Numbered from the stretch's first letter, positions 15,857 through 25,591 are shown. The stretch is 64,000 nucleotides of DNA from Thermomicrobium sp. 4228-Ro (GCF_026241205.1 NZ_JAPFQM010000006.1:682001-746000); one strand, 5' to 3'. Notes: generated from the letters alone by a model not told the origin. Numbers and translations are program-made.

Positions 15857-17176
15857 ATGCCACTGGTCGGCGAACTGTTGGTGATCGTCGCGCTCCTGGC
15901 CGTGAACGGTGCGCTCGCTGCTGCGGAACTTGCCATCGTTTCCGTTCGGCGGGCGCACTTGCATGCGCTCGCCGAGGAAGGGAGCACGGCTGCACGACAG
16001 GTGCTGCGCCTCCTCGAGGAGCCGTCGCGGCTGTTGGCGACGATTCAGGTGGGCGTGACGCTGGCAACGTTCTTCACGTCGGCGGTCGGCGCAGTTTCTC
16101 TGGCCGAACCGCTCGCCTCGCTGCTCCGACGTCTGCCGATCAGCGAGCAGGAGGCTTCGGCGGTTGCCCTCGTGGTCGTGACCGTCGGGCTCTCGTTCGC
16201 CAGTATCGTCTTGGGTGAACTCGTCCCCAAGACGCTGGCCGTGCAGCACGCGGAGCGTCTGGCGCTCGTCGCGGCGCGTCCACTCGTCTGGCTTTCCCGA
16301 GTCGCCTCGCCAGTGGTCTGGTTCCTGTCTGGCGCCACGACGATCGCGCTCCGTGTACTCGGCGTACGCTACCCGGGACGGGTACCGAGCGTGACGCGCG
16401 AAGAACTCTTGACGCTCCTCGATGTCGCGGCACGCGAAGGTTCGGTAAGTCGGGAAGAAGCGCGGCTCATCGAGGATGCCTTCGAGTTCGGTGAAATCAC
16501 CGTGCGCACGGTCATGGTTCCGCGCGTCGATATGATCACGGTTGCCGCGTCCATGCCGTTGGCACAGGCGGTCGAGCACTTTTTCCGCACCGGGTTGTCG
16601 CGGTTGCCGGTGATCGGTGACTCGCCGGACGATGTGCGGGGTGTCCTCTACATCAAGGATGTGTTCCGCATCGTCTGGCAGCAACCGGCGATGAAAGAGC
16701 AGCCGTGCCATCGCTTCGCGCGCCCAGCAGTCTTCGTCCCCGAACACACGCCGGCACGGCAGGCGCTCCGCTTGCTCCGCCTCCGCCGGACGAAGATCGC
16801 GATCGTCGTCGACGAGTTCGGCGGTGTCGCGGGACTGGTCACGCTCGAGGACCTGCTCGAGCGGATCGTCGGTGAGATCGCCGACGAGTTCGATCCGGAC
16901 TACGAGCCGCTCCGCGAAATCGCACCCGGCGTGCTCGAGGTGGACGGACGGGTCTCCCTGGACGAGTTGCTGGACCGCCTCGAACTGGATGAGGAAGAAC
17001 TGGGTGTCGAGTTCGAGGCGGAGTCGGTCGGTGGCGTGATCATCGAGTTCCTGGGGAGGTTCCCGGAAGTCGGGGACACGGTGCAGCTGGGCCCCTTGCG
17101 CCTCGAGGTGCGCTCGATGGAAGGGTACCGGGTTCGGGTCGTGCGGGTCACGTACGAGGCACGGTCGGCGGAATGA
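15857..17176 (+). CDS. CNNM/CorC-type transporter (DUF21, paired CBS, CorC_HlyC domains)
   Basis: A 439-residue membrane protein of the hemolysin-C/CorC/CNNM class, implicated in Mg2+/Co2+ transport or resistance. The DUF21 membrane domain covers about residues 1-190 (with AAAELAIVSVRRAHL and ASIVLGELVPKTLA), followed by two CBS motifs (about 205-330, starting at TVMVPRVDMITVAAS) and the C-terminal CorC_HlyC domain (about 345-430). ATG 15857 was chosen over GTG 15845 because GTGGAGGCGGG then serves as the ribosome site. Confidence 0.9.
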   Translation: MPLVGELLVIVALLAVNGALAAAELAIVSVRRAHLHALAEEGSTAARQVLRLLEEPSRLLATIQVGVTLATFFTSAVGAVSLAEPLASLLRRLPISEQEASAVALVVVTVGLSFASIVLGELVPKTLAVQHAERLALVAARPLVWLSRVASPVVWFLSGATTIALRVLGVRYPGRVPSVTREELLTLLDVAAREGSVSREEARLIEDAFEFGEITVRTVMVPRVDMITVAASMPLAQAVEHFFRTGLSRLPVIGDSPDDVRGVLYIKDVFRIVWQQPAMKEQPCHRFARPAVFVPEHTPARQALRLLRLRRTKIAIVVDEFGGVAGLVTLEDLLERIVGEIADEFDPDYEPLREIAPGVLEVDGRVSLDELLDRLELDEEELGVEFEAESVGGVIIEFLGRFPEVGDTVQLGPLRLEVRSMEGYRVRVVRVTYEARSAE

Positions 17177-17413
17177 GGTAGGGCCGGAAGGCTGAAAGCC
17201 CGCACCCACCGAGCGTGTGACCCTCGTGCGATCGTCCTTCCTCGTCTGGCCCGCTCTCCTGCGGCGGACAGCGTCCCTGCTGCGGCGGCTAGCACGCCTT
17301 CACGAACGGGCAAACAACGAACGCTCTGTGGACCTGGCGCGAACGAGCGTGGCCTGCTACACTGCACCGAACGATCAACGGTTCGAACCGAATCGACTGG
17401 GGCGAGGTGAAGC

Positions 17414-17908
17414 GTGCGGCAGCCGACATGGACGATCGTGGCGATCGCTGCTGGCTTGGTCGTGCTGATCGTCGCGACGACGGTACTCGTCCTACTCGTC
17501 GAACGCGCGGGGCCGCCCCAGTATCCACCCGACTCACCGGAAGCGACGGTTGTTGCCTTCGTCGAGGCGCTGCGTGCTGCCGACCGAGACCAGGTGCTCG
17601 CGCTCCTCTCCTCACGCGCCCGTGCGGAGCTGGAACGACGCGAGCAGATGGAACCCTTCTACGACTTCGATGCCGAACTCCGCGGCGCCAGCGAGAGCCT
17701 CCGCACGGCGCGAGTGCGGATCGATCGCGTCGAGGTGCGAGGAGGGCGCGCACTGGTGACCGTGACGATCGAGCGGACAGGTCCTGCCCTCGAGCCGAGT
17801 TTTCCGTTTCCGGCGGTCGGTGGCGGTACGTTCTCCTATGAGCGCACGCTCGCTCTGGTGCGTGACGGCGGTGCATGGAAGGTCGACGAAGTGGCTTTTT
17901 ACTTTTAA
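17414..17908 (+). CDS. single-pass membrane protein with NTF2-like extracytoplasmic domain
   Basis: A 164-residue protein with a hydrophobic segment at about residues 7-30 and a soluble domain beginning SPEATVVAFVEALRAADRDQVLALLSSRARAEL, then a beta-rich part ending in DGGAWKVDEVAFYF. This is the pattern of small NTF2-like (SnoaL/DUF4878-like) domains, which serve as binding or scaffold modules. GTG start at 17414 after GGGGCGAGG. It is 30 bases upstream of the DUF5671 membrane protein and may be co-expressed. Function unknown. Confidence 0.7.
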   Translation: MRQPTWTIVAIAAGLVVLIVATTVLVLLVERAGPPQYPPDSPEATVVAFVEALRAADRDQVLALLSSRARAELERREQMEPFYDFDAELRGASESLRTARVRIDRVEVRGGRALVTVTIERTGPALEPSFPFPAVGGGTFSYERTLALVRDGGAWKVDEVAFYF

Positions 17909-17938
17909 AAGAGGCGCGTGGCCGGAAGGAATGAGACG

Positions 17939-19573
17939 ATGGCGATCGCTCGTCGGCTGTACTTGTATGGAATCGCGAGCGTCGCACTGGCCGTGTGGGC
18001 GATCGGAGCGGTGCGCTTGCTGCGCGCACTGGCCTCGGCTGCCTGGGAGCTCGTTGCGCGGCCGGCGGTGGTCGGGGATGCGGAGACGTTCCGGCGACAG
18101 CTCAGCGTGAGCGTTGCGCTCCTGGTCGTCGGATTCCCGATTTGGGCTGTCCACTGGTGGCTGGTCGAGCGCCAGGCGGCAGCCGATGAGGCGGAGCGGC
18201 GATCCGCCGTCCGTGCTGTCTTCTTCACGGTCGTTTTGTCGATCAGCTTCAGCTTCTGGTTGGCGAGCGGCATCGAGCTGGTGCGTCTCATCGTGCTCGC
18301 ACTCCTCGGTGTTGCCGAGCCAGCGGGGGCGAGTGTCCCGCGCGTGCTCGACGAACTTACCGTCCTCCTCGTCGCAGGGACGTTGTGGCTGGGGCACGCC
18401 CGTGCCGCACGCGAGGAGCACCGGTCCGTCACGCGTGCCGGTGCCGCCGACTGGCTCCCACGGCTCTACGGATACGGCGCTGCCGGGAGCGGCATCGTGT
18501 TGCTCGTCGTCGGCACCGCGAACCTCCTGCGGCTCGGGCTGGACTCACTGCTCGTTCCCACCGCTTTCGCTGGTACCCTCCGGTATCCGCTGGCAACGCA
18601 GACGAGCCTGCTCGTCGGCGGGGCGGTCGCCTGGGCCCTCCATTGGGGCGAGGCACTCGTGCTCGTGGCGCGCCCGTTCCCAGCGGCTGACCGGGAGCGC
18701 CGTTCACTCCTCCGTTGGACCTACCTGGGCTTCGCCGTCTTCGCTGGGCTAGCGGTCATGCTGGTCGCACTGGCGGCTTTCCTGCACGAAGTGTTGCGCT
18801 GGGTACTCGGTGTACCGGACGGGGATGTGCGAGAGCGTGTCCGCCAGTTGTTGGATCCGCTCGCCTGGCTCCTGCCAGTTGCGCTCGTTTGGCACTATCA
18901 CCGGCGTGTGATGGAGGAGGAAGCGACTGCCCTCGCCGCGCGACCAGTCGCCGGCCCAGACTGGGCACGCGGGGTCTCGCGCTTCCTGCTGTACCTCTCG
19001 GCATTCGCCAGCCTTGCGCTCGCCGTGCTCGGGTTGGGTGGGCTCGTCGGACTTTTCCTGCAGGTGCTTCTCGCTGCCCTCACGGCAGCTCCACTCGGGA
19101 CATGGCGCGAGGACCTCGCGTTTCAGCTTTCCGTAGCCTCCGTGGGCGGTATCGCTTGGCTCGCGCTCTGGCGCGCGGTCCTGGTACGCGTCGCGCGGGA
19201 GCCGGCAGCCGAGTGCGCCAGCTTGAGCCGGCGGGCGTATCTGTATGGGACACTCGGCCTGAGCGTTCTCGTCATACTCGGAACAGCCGGCTACGTCATC
19301 TATCGAGCTGTCGGTCTTGCCCTCGGTCTGGTCCAACCCCTGAACGCACTATCCGATGCCGCGCCCGCCTTCGGTTTCACGCTCGTCGCGCTCGGCGTGC
19401 TGGTCTACCACGCTGCCGTGCTGGTGGCTGACACGCGCGCTGCGGTGCCACAGCGGGCTGCTGTGACGGTGCGACTCGTCCTGCGCTTACCGCCGGAGAG
19501 CGATGCGGATGCGGTCGTGCAGGAATTGACCACACACTTGCCGCCTGGGGCTGTCCTCGAGCGGGCAACCTAA
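17939..19573 (+). CDS. large DUF5671-repeat membrane protein
   Basis: A 544-residue protein made of about five copies of a unit of roughly 100 residues, each starting with an arginine-tyrosine motif (RRLYLYG, PRLYGYG, RRSLLRWTYLG, SRFLLYLSA, RRAYLYGTLG) and containing a membrane segment, a long hydrophobic stretch and a W/H-rich segment. This matches the DUF5671 family seen in Chloroflexota. The ATG at 17939 has GGAAGGA 8 bases upstream; the GTG at 17918 is less likely. Role unknown. The stop overlaps the convergent YjjX gene by 4 bases. Confidence 0.75.
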   Translation: MAIARRLYLYGIASVALAVWAIGAVRLLRALASAAWELVARPAVVGDAETFRRQLSVSVALLVVGFPIWAVHWWLVERQAAADEAERRSAVRAVFFTVVLSISFSFWLASGIELVRLIVLALLGVAEPAGASVPRVLDELTVLLVAGTLWLGHARAAREEHRSVTRAGAADWLPRLYGYGAAGSGIVLLVVGTANLLRLGLDSLLVPTAFAGTLRYPLATQTSLLVGGAVAWALHWGEALVLVARPFPAADRERRSLLRWTYLGFAVFAGLAVMLVALAAFLHEVLRWVLGVPDGDVRERVRQLLDPLAWLLPVALVWHYHRRVMEEEATALAARPVAGPDWARGVSRFLLYLSAFASLALAVLGLGGLVGLFLQVLLAALTAAPLGTWREDLAFQLSVASVGGIAWLALWRAVLVRVAREPAAECASLSRRAYLYGTLGLSVLVILGTAGYVIYRAVGLALGLVQPLNALSDAAPAFGFTLVALGVLVYHAAVLVADTRAAVPQRAAVTVRLVLRLPPESDADAVVQELTTHLPPGAVLERAT

Positions 19574-20109
19574 CGGGAAGCGCCCGTCTGGTGCTCGAGG
19601 TCAACGAGCGCGAGCAGCAGTGCACCAGCGAGGAGATCGACGCGCTGTCGCCGTCCAGCGCTCCACACGGCGACCGTTCCGCCGCCCGCTGGCGGTTCGG
19701 TGCCGAGCACGGAAGCGAGTGCGCTCGCGAGGTCGCTGCCCGCCCGCAGGCGTTCCGCGATCGGTTGGGGGAGCGGGAAGCGCTCTGAACCACCGACGCC
19801 GATCCGTCCCGCGCGGTCGACGACGACGGCCCAGCTCACGACGTACAACCGGCCGAGCGGCCCAGGAGCAACACCGGATTCGAGCCCGATACCGAAATCT
19901 GCTTCGACCGCACTGCGCGCGTTGCGGGCCCGCTCGAGCGCACCGAGTACCGTCTCGTCGTCACTGAGCGGTTGTTCCCGCACACCGCTCGGCACACTCA
20001 GCGTGACGATGCGCCAGTTGCTCCAGAAGCTCGGTGCGACCCGTTCGACGGCTGCACGTTTGGCCGGTTGGTGGGAGCCGAGCGCGAGAAGCACTGCTCG
20101 GTCCGGCAT
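19570..20109 (-). CDS. yjjX: inosine/xanthosine triphosphatase-like protein (YjjX, DUF84)
   Basis: A 179-residue house-cleaning NTPase that hydrolyses non-canonical purine triphosphates. Family motifs: ALGSHQPAKRAAVERV near the N-terminus, VPSGVREQPLSDDETVLGALERARNA, and DFGIGLESGV (usually DFGIGLEGGV). A C-terminal segment is also consistent. It starts 4 bases after the ABC-2 permease stop, so it is the last gene of that operon. Confidence 0.87.
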   Translation of the reverse strand: MPDRAVLLALGSHQPAKRAAVERVAPSFWSNWRIVTLSVPSGVREQPLSDDETVLGALERARNARSAVEADFGIGLESGVAPGPLGRLYVVSWAVVVDRAGRIGVGGSERFPLPQPIAERLRAGSDLASALASVLGTEPPAGGGTVAVWSAGRRQRVDLLAGALLLALVDLEHQTGASR

Positions 20110-20112
20110 GGT

Positions 20113-21186
20113 TCAGGCGACCTCCCGGCGGAGCGTCGTCATGGCCAGAAGGAGCATGAGTGTCGCGAAGGCGACCAGGACCAGGACGTGCGGCACGAGG
20201 TCGCTGAGACCATGCCCCCGGAGCATGACGGCACGCAAGGCATCGTTCGCCCAGGTGAGCGGTAGGACATGCGCGATCCACTGCAAGGGGCGCGGCAGCG
20301 TTTCGACCGGCCAGATGATACCGGAGAGCAGTCCCTGGAGGGTGATGACGAGAGGGATGAACTGGACGACCTGAAGTTCTGTCCGCGCGAAGGTGGAGAG
20401 GAAGATGCCGAGATTGACCGCACCGATGGTCAGGATGACGGTCAGGACGATGATCAGCCAGAGCGCACCGACCGTGTGGATCCGCAAGACGTAGACGGTA
20501 AAGAGGACCATCACGATCGACTGGATCAGCGCGTAGAAGGCGAAGCCGAGCATGTACCCGAGGACGATTTCCGCGCGGCCGAGCGGCGAGACGATGAGAC
20601 GCTCGATACTGCCCTGGAGTCGCTCACGGAGAAACGAGACGGAGGTCAGCAGGAAAACGAAGAAGAAGGCGAAGAACCCGATGAAGACCGGGGCGAACGT
20701 ATCCAGCTCGTCGAACTGTAGGCTACCGGCGACGTAGGCGATCTGCGGCTGCGGGAGCGCCAGACCGGGAGGCAGTCGTTCGGTCGCGGCGCGCATGATC
20801 GCCTCGTTCACGATTGCGATCACTTGCCGCACTCGGCCCGGCTGGGAGCCATCGAGGTAGAGCTGGAGAGTGATCGCTGTGCCGGTGGGTTCGACGACGA
20901 GGGCACCGGCGACGTCACCGGAGCGGACACGGGCGAGCGCCTCGTCCGAAGGGAGGCGTTCCACCTGCACCGAGAGCGAGGAGAGGGTGTCGATCATGGC
21001 TTCGGCGAACGGATCGGCGGGTGCGCTCACCGCGAGGGCGACGGTGTGGGAACTCCCGCGATAGACATAGCCGAGGAGCGAGAGGATAACGACCGGTGCG
21101 AGGAAGATGAGGGCGAGCGTTCGCCGATCGCGCCGGATTTGCCGAACGATGCGGATCGTGATCGCGAGAACGCGCTGCCCGCTCAT
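20113..21186 (-). CDS. ABC-2 type exporter permease
   Basis: A 357-residue membrane protein with an N-terminal helix (IFLAPVVILSLLGYVY), a large extracytoplasmic loop (about 45-165), and five C-terminal helices with the ABC-2 signature RLIVSPLGRAEIVLGYMLGF and the LSGIIWPVETLPRPLQWIAHVLPLTWA segment. It overlaps the ATPase gene by 4 bases. Substrate unknown (drug or lipid export in the family). Confidence 0.92.
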   Translation of the reverse strand: MSGQRVLAITIRIVRQIRRDRRTLALIFLAPVVILSLLGYVYRGSSHTVALAVSAPADPFAEAMIDTLSSLSVQVERLPSDEALARVRSGDVAGALVVEPTGTAITLQLYLDGSQPGRVRQVIAIVNEAIMRAATERLPPGLALPQPQIAYVAGSLQFDELDTFAPVFIGFFAFFFVFLLTSVSFLRERLQGSIERLIVSPLGRAEIVLGYMLGFAFYALIQSIVMVLFTVYVLRIHTVGALWLIIVLTVILTIGAVNLGIFLSTFARTELQVVQFIPLVITLQGLLSGIIWPVETLPRPLQWIAHVLPLTWANDALRAVMLRGHGLSDLVPHVLVLVAFATLMLLLAMTTLRREVA

Positions 21187-21959
21187 CGCGGTGGCTCCAC
21201 CGGCAGGACGGGGTGACCGGCGAGGATCAGGAACGCGTCTTCGAGCGAATCCTGGCCGGTCAGGGCGCGGAGTGCAGCTGGCGTATCGCTCGCCAGCAGC
21301 CGGCCACCGCGCAGGAACCCTAAGAGGTCACAGCGGTCAGCTTCGTCCATGCTGTGCGTGGAAATGAGGAGCGTGGTTCCCCGACTGGCGAGCAGACGGA
21401 ACCGCTCCCACAACGTGCGGCGCAGGAGGGGGTCGAGGCCGACTGTCGGCTCATCGAGCACGAGCAGGTCTGGCTCGTGCAGGAGGGCGACGGCGAGCGA
21501 GGCGCGTTGCAGCATCCCGCCGGAGAACCGGTACAAGGGATGGTCGAGCCAGGCCAGGAGATCGAGATCGGTTGCCAGTTCTTCGATCCGCTGCTCGAGC
21601 TGGCGGCGTGAGACACGATAGACGGCGCCAAAGAAGCGCAGGTTCTCGCGCAAGGTCAGATCGGGGTAGAGGGCAGGCGCCTGCGGCATATAACCGATGC
21701 GCTGTGCGACGCGCCGACTGGGCATCGCGATGCCGAAGACCCAGAGCCGACCTTCGCTCGGCCGCAGCGCACCGACGACCATGCGGAGGAAGGTCGTCTT
21801 GCCGGATCCGCTCGGCCCGAGGAGGGCATAGATCACGCCGCGCGGGATGACCACGGAGAGCCGGTCGACAGCACGGAGGGGGCCGAAAATCCGGGAGACC
21901 CCGTCTGCGATGACTGCAGCCTCCTGTCCTTCCACGGTCACCCGCTCCGCACCCGGCAT
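21183..21959 (-). CDS. ABC-2 exporter ATP-binding protein
   Basis: A 258-residue ATPase with Walker A GPSGSGKTT (about 49-57), Q-loop in IGYMPQAPALYP, signature YRFSGGMLQRASLAVALLHEP with Walker B LLVLDEPTVGLD, and the switch histidine in LLISTHSMDEAD. It drives the adjacent permease; the pair is a typical drug or lipid exporter. Confidence 0.95.
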   Translation of the reverse strand: MPGAERVTVEGQEAAVIADGVSRIFGPLRAVDRLSVVIPRGVIYALLGPSGSGKTTFLRMVVGALRPSEGRLWVFGIAMPSRRVAQRIGYMPQAPALYPDLTLRENLRFFGAVYRVSRRQLEQRIEELATDLDLLAWLDHPLYRFSGGMLQRASLAVALLHEPDLLVLDEPTVGLDPLLRRTLWERFRLLASRGTTLLISTHSMDEADRCDLLGFLRGGRLLASDTPAALRALTGQDSLEDAFLILAGHPVLPVEPPR

Positions 21960-22178
21960 CGAGCCTGCCCTCTCGGCTGTCCGTCTCGCTGGACCACGGA
22001 AGGAAGACGCTGTCTCGCCTCAACGGGAAGGCTAACAGAGTGCCCGAGACCGTGACAAGGAGCCCCGTTCCAGCTGGTTTCGCTCCCGAAGATGCGCTAC
22101 CCCAGCACGTCGCTGGCTCGGAGCGGTATCAGGCTCCAACCGGTAGAAGTGCCACGAGAACCGGCATCGGTGCACTCG

Positions 22179-22613
22179 TCAGTCGAGGCCGACGTAGCGC
22201 AGGACGTCCCTCGCGCGTTCGCCGAGGACTGCGCTGGCGCGCTCATAGGTTCGGTCGATGGTTTCCTCGAACGGGAATTCCGCTTCCCAGGCTGTTTCCA
22301 GGATGTCGGCGGGCAGGATCGTACGGAGCGCCCGGGCGACAGAGGCGCAGAGATAGACGTCGTCCACGAAACCGCGTGGCCCGTAGATTTCCTCCGGCTC
22401 CACGTCGTAGGGTGCGACGAAATAGGCCAGCGCTGCGCAGATGAGTCGCCGGGCTGGTGCGGTGACACGAGTGTCCTCGAGGAGATTCGTGAGGAAGCGA
22501 AAGAGATCGGGCGCGAGCTGAACGATCTCGTCGACCTCGCCGCGGTAGCGACTGAGCTGCTCGACGAGCAACTCGTAGAAGCCGTGGTAGTCGAGATTGC
22601 GCAGCCGTGCCAC
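22179..22613 (-). CDS. YkvA/DUF1232 family protein
   Basis: A 144-residue protein; GTG at 22613 is preceded by AAGGGGG and lies 2 bases from the helicase stop. The central ICAALAYFVAPYDVEPEEIYGPRGFVDDVYLCA segment is the DUF1232 (YkvA) motif, in which YFVxPxDxxPD is the family consensus (here YDVEPEE, slightly altered). DUF1232 is often a hydrophobic hairpin of unknown function. Probably co-transcribed with the helicase-nuclease. Confidence 0.8.
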   Translation of the reverse strand: MARLRNLDYHGFYELLVEQLSRYRGEVDEIVQLAPDLFRFLTNLLEDTRVTAPARRLICAALAYFVAPYDVEPEEIYGPRGFVDDVYLCASVARALRTILPADILETAWEAEFPFEETIDRTYERASAVLGERARDVLRYVGLD

Positions 22614-22615
22614 CC

Positions 22616-25387
22616 TCAGCCCCCTTTCGCAGCTGGACAGAACGCAGCGAGCTCGCAGGCAGTGCAGTGCGAGCCAGGACGTGGCGGGAACGAACGAGTA
22701 GCGATGCCGTCCCAGATTTCCCTGACCTCGGCCTCGATCGCGGCCCGTTCGTGCGCAGTCCAGGCCCACGATTCTTCGCGGTCGTCTGCCAGCAGATGCA
22801 CACAGAGGCGACTGACCGGACGTTGTGTCGTCCGCTCGAACGCTAGCGCGTAGAGGCGGAGCTGGAAATCGGGTCTGATGAGCGCGATACCAGCAGTCGC
22901 TCGCGTCTTGAAGTCGACGAGCTCGAGCGTCCCGTCGGGACACGCGCGTACCAGGTCGATTCGCCCGGTTATGACACCGTGGCCGGTGGGGTAGCAGAAC
23001 GATTGCTCGACGCTGACGATCCGTTCGAACGTGTGGTGCCAGTGCCGCACGTAGCGGATCACCGCCTCGCGTCCCGTTCGGTATAGCCCCTCGCGTTGGG
23101 CCGACGGCAGGCGCGAGGTGGGGAGCCAGTACCGGTCGAAAAGGTGGGCAGCGAGGTCTTCGTCGACGGGTTGTCCAGCCAGTACCTCCCGGTGCACTGC
23201 AGCGAGCGCGAGATGGATCGTCTGGCCCAGCTGGACAGTCGGCCATACCGGAAGCTCGAACCCTGCTTCGTAGAGGAGGAAGAAACGCAATGGACAGGTC
23301 GCGTAGGTGACGATGGCCGATGTGCCGAGCTCGCGCGGTCGAGTCTGGGCTCGCGTGCTGGTGAGCGAGAAGCGTCGTGCTGACGAAGCATTCGCTGGCT
23401 CACGAGGCATGCCCATCTCCTCGAGGAACCGTGAGGGGCGGCAACGCTGGCGCCGGATCCGCGCTGGAGCGCTGAGGACGAGCAGGTCACGAGCTCGCGT
23501 CAAGGCGACGTAGGCTAGGCGTCGCTGGTCGCTGAGTGCTTCCTCTGGATCGCTGAGGTGGCGTTCGGCGATCTCCGGTGGGGTCAGCTGCGCCAGCAGC
23601 TCGGGTGGGAGGCGGAACCGACGCGGGCGCTCCCGGCCAGGCAAGCGGCCTTCGACGAGCGAAGCGAGGACGACGACCGGAAACTCGCGCCCTTTGGCCT
23701 GGTGAATCGTCATCACCTGGACGGCATCTTCGTCCTCCGGCTCGAGTTCGTCGAGCGAGCGTTCCGGGAGACTGCGGAGGAACTCGCCGAACCGGAAGGG
23801 GGCGGCGGAACGTTCCTGCCGATCGAAGTCGGCGGCGAGGCGCGAGAACTGAGCGAGGTTCAGGACGGCTCGGGTATCCCCGCGTTCGACGCACCGAGCC
23901 ACGTATTTACTGCGGGCCAGGATCTCGTAGACGAGGGTGAGGATAGAGCCATGCTGCTTTCCCTTGACACGGCGTTGCAGCGCGATGATGCTGGCCAGCA
24001 GCTTGCGCTCTCGCTCATCGGTGATGCCGAGTGCTGCGAGCTCGCGCTCGTCCAATTCCCAGATGTTGCCGGTGAACGCTGCGAGGCGCTCGAGTGTCTC
24101 TAGCGCGAAGTCGAGGATCGGACCGGCGAAATGGTCAGGTCGCCAGCTTGCTGGCCAGCCGAACGCGACGATGAGGTCGCGGAGTTGCTGGATATCGGGA
24201 CGGTCGAAGAATGCACCGTTTCCTGCCGCTACGGCCGGAATGCCGCGCGCGGCCAGTGCCGCGAGGAGCGGCTGGGCGTAGTAGCGCACGCTGCGGTAGA
24301 GCACTGCGATGTCGCTCCAGCGCTCGATCGCCCCCTCGGCACGGAGCGTCGCGATCAGCTCGGCGAGGCGCTCGCCCTCGTCGTCGACGTCGTCGCTCGT
24401 CAGGAGCAGAACCTCTGGCCCCTCGCCGCGCACGGGCTCGATCGCTTTCGCGTAGCGCAGGGGATTATGTGCGATGAGGCGTGAGGCGACCTGGACGATC
24501 GGACGCGTCGAACGGAAGTTGCGCGAGAGCTCGATACGGCGAGCCTGCGGGTAGAGTTCAGGAAAGCGGAGAAAGTTGGCGACTGTGGCACCGCGAAAAC
24601 GGTAGATGCTCTGGTCGTCGTCACCGACCACGCACAGGTTCGTCTCCGGTGCGGCGACGATCCCGAGAATGAGGTCCTGGAGGACGTTCGTGTCCTGGTG
24701 TTCATCGACGATCACGTGTTCGAAACGAGCCTGGACGGCTGCCCGGACTGTGTCGTCGTCACGCAGGAGCCGATAGGCCTCGCGCTGGAGCCCGGGAAAG
24801 TCCAGCCAGCCTGACTCGTCGAGGAGTTGCCGGTAGCGTTGGTAGGCAACGGCGACAGCCAATGCCTCGGGATCGTCGCTCGATGCCGAGAGAAGCGTCA
24901 CGAGCGCATCGGGATCGACGAGGTCCTCGCTATAGGTGTTGAACGCCGCGATAACGTCAGCGATGAAGTCTCCGAAGCGGCCGCGTGCCTGGTGCAGGCC
25001 CAACGCTCTGGCATGCGTGAAGACGAAGAGGTGCTGGAGGTGCTCGTCGAGGATCCGGAGCGGCTGGCCGAACGGATGGTGGTCGGGAAATTGCTCGAGC
25101 AACCACTGGCAGAAGCCGTGGATCGTGGTGATGAGTAACCGTTCGACCTGGGGGCCGAGGAGCGATGCCAAGCGAACGCGCAGCTCTTCGGCTGCCTTGC
25201 GCGTAAACGTCGTGAGCAGGATCCCTTCCGGCTCGACGCCTCGTTCGAGAATCAAGTAGGCAGCGCGGCGCAGCATCACCTCGGTTTTCCCAGCACCAGG
25301 CCCAGCGATGACGAGCAGTGGACCGGATTCATGGGTCACGACAGCCTGTTGCTCCGGGGTGAGTGATTCCAGTAACCGATGCGGCAT
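22616..25387 (-). CDS. UvrD/PcrA-family helicase with C-terminal PD-(D/E)XK nuclease
   Basis: A 923-residue superfamily 1A helicase fused to a RecB/AddB-like nuclease. Walker A is GPGAGKT at 29-35; VIVDEHQDTN is motif II; GDDDQSIYRFRGA is motif III; YVALTRARDLLVLSAP is motif VI. The C-terminal domain has GRIDLV and ELVDFKT, matching the nuclease D...D/ExK core, and four cysteines, one in YATCPLRFF and C908-x2-C911-x5-C917, that fit the iron-sulfur cluster of AddB/Cas4/AdnA-type nucleases. Probably acts in double-strand break or recombination repair. Confidence 0.93.
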   Translation of the reverse strand: MPHRLLESLTPEQQAVVTHESGPLLVIAGPGAGKTEVMLRRAAYLILERGVEPEGILLTTFTRKAAEELRVRLASLLGPQVERLLITTIHGFCQWLLEQFPDHHPFGQPLRILDEHLQHLFVFTHARALGLHQARGRFGDFIADVIAAFNTYSEDLVDPDALVTLLSASSDDPEALAVAVAYQRYRQLLDESGWLDFPGLQREAYRLLRDDDTVRAAVQARFEHVIVDEHQDTNVLQDLILGIVAAPETNLCVVGDDDQSIYRFRGATVANFLRFPELYPQARRIELSRNFRSTRPIVQVASRLIAHNPLRYAKAIEPVRGEGPEVLLLTSDDVDDEGERLAELIATLRAEGAIERWSDIAVLYRSVRYYAQPLLAALAARGIPAVAAGNGAFFDRPDIQQLRDLIVAFGWPASWRPDHFAGPILDFALETLERLAAFTGNIWELDERELAALGITDERERKLLASIIALQRRVKGKQHGSILTLVYEILARSKYVARCVERGDTRAVLNLAQFSRLAADFDRQERSAAPFRFGEFLRSLPERSLDELEPEDEDAVQVMTIHQAKGREFPVVVLASLVEGRLPGRERPRRFRLPPELLAQLTPPEIAERHLSDPEEALSDQRRLAYVALTRARDLLVLSAPARIRRQRCRPSRFLEEMGMPREPANASSARRFSLTSTRAQTRPRELGTSAIVTYATCPLRFFLLYEAGFELPVWPTVQLGQTIHLALAAVHREVLAGQPVDEDLAAHLFDRYWLPTSRLPSAQREGLYRTGREAVIRYVRHWHHTFERIVSVEQSFCYPTGHGVITGRIDLVRACPDGTLELVDFKTRATAGIALIRPDFQLRLYALAFERTTQRPVSRLCVHLLADDREESWAWTAHERAAIEAEVREIWDGIATRSFPPRPGSHCTACELAAFCPAAKGG

Positions 25388-25591
25388 GGTCCGACTCCAG
25401 CGCGAACGTGATGGTACGGAGAACCCCCATTTGTTTTACGGCAAGCGAGCGAGGAGTCAAATGGTACCGGCAGGGCGGTAGCGGCGATTGCGCGGCCGCC
25501 TGCCGGGTGACCGGCTCGCTATCGCGGCTCCGCGCGTGTGTCGGTGCGGTCGGATCCTACCCCCGCTGGAGAAATCGAGCGAGCGGTGCCT

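Noticed and set aside
15662-17209. Long minus-strand frame opposite the CorC-type gene
   Set aside because: The plus-strand gene has a complete DUF21/CBS/CorC layout; the minus frame is Arg/Asp/His-rich without a domain pattern.
17380-17410. GGTTCGAACC, a T-loop-like sequence
   Set aside because: No acceptor, D or anticodon stems could be formed around it, and it lies in the promoter region of a protein gene.
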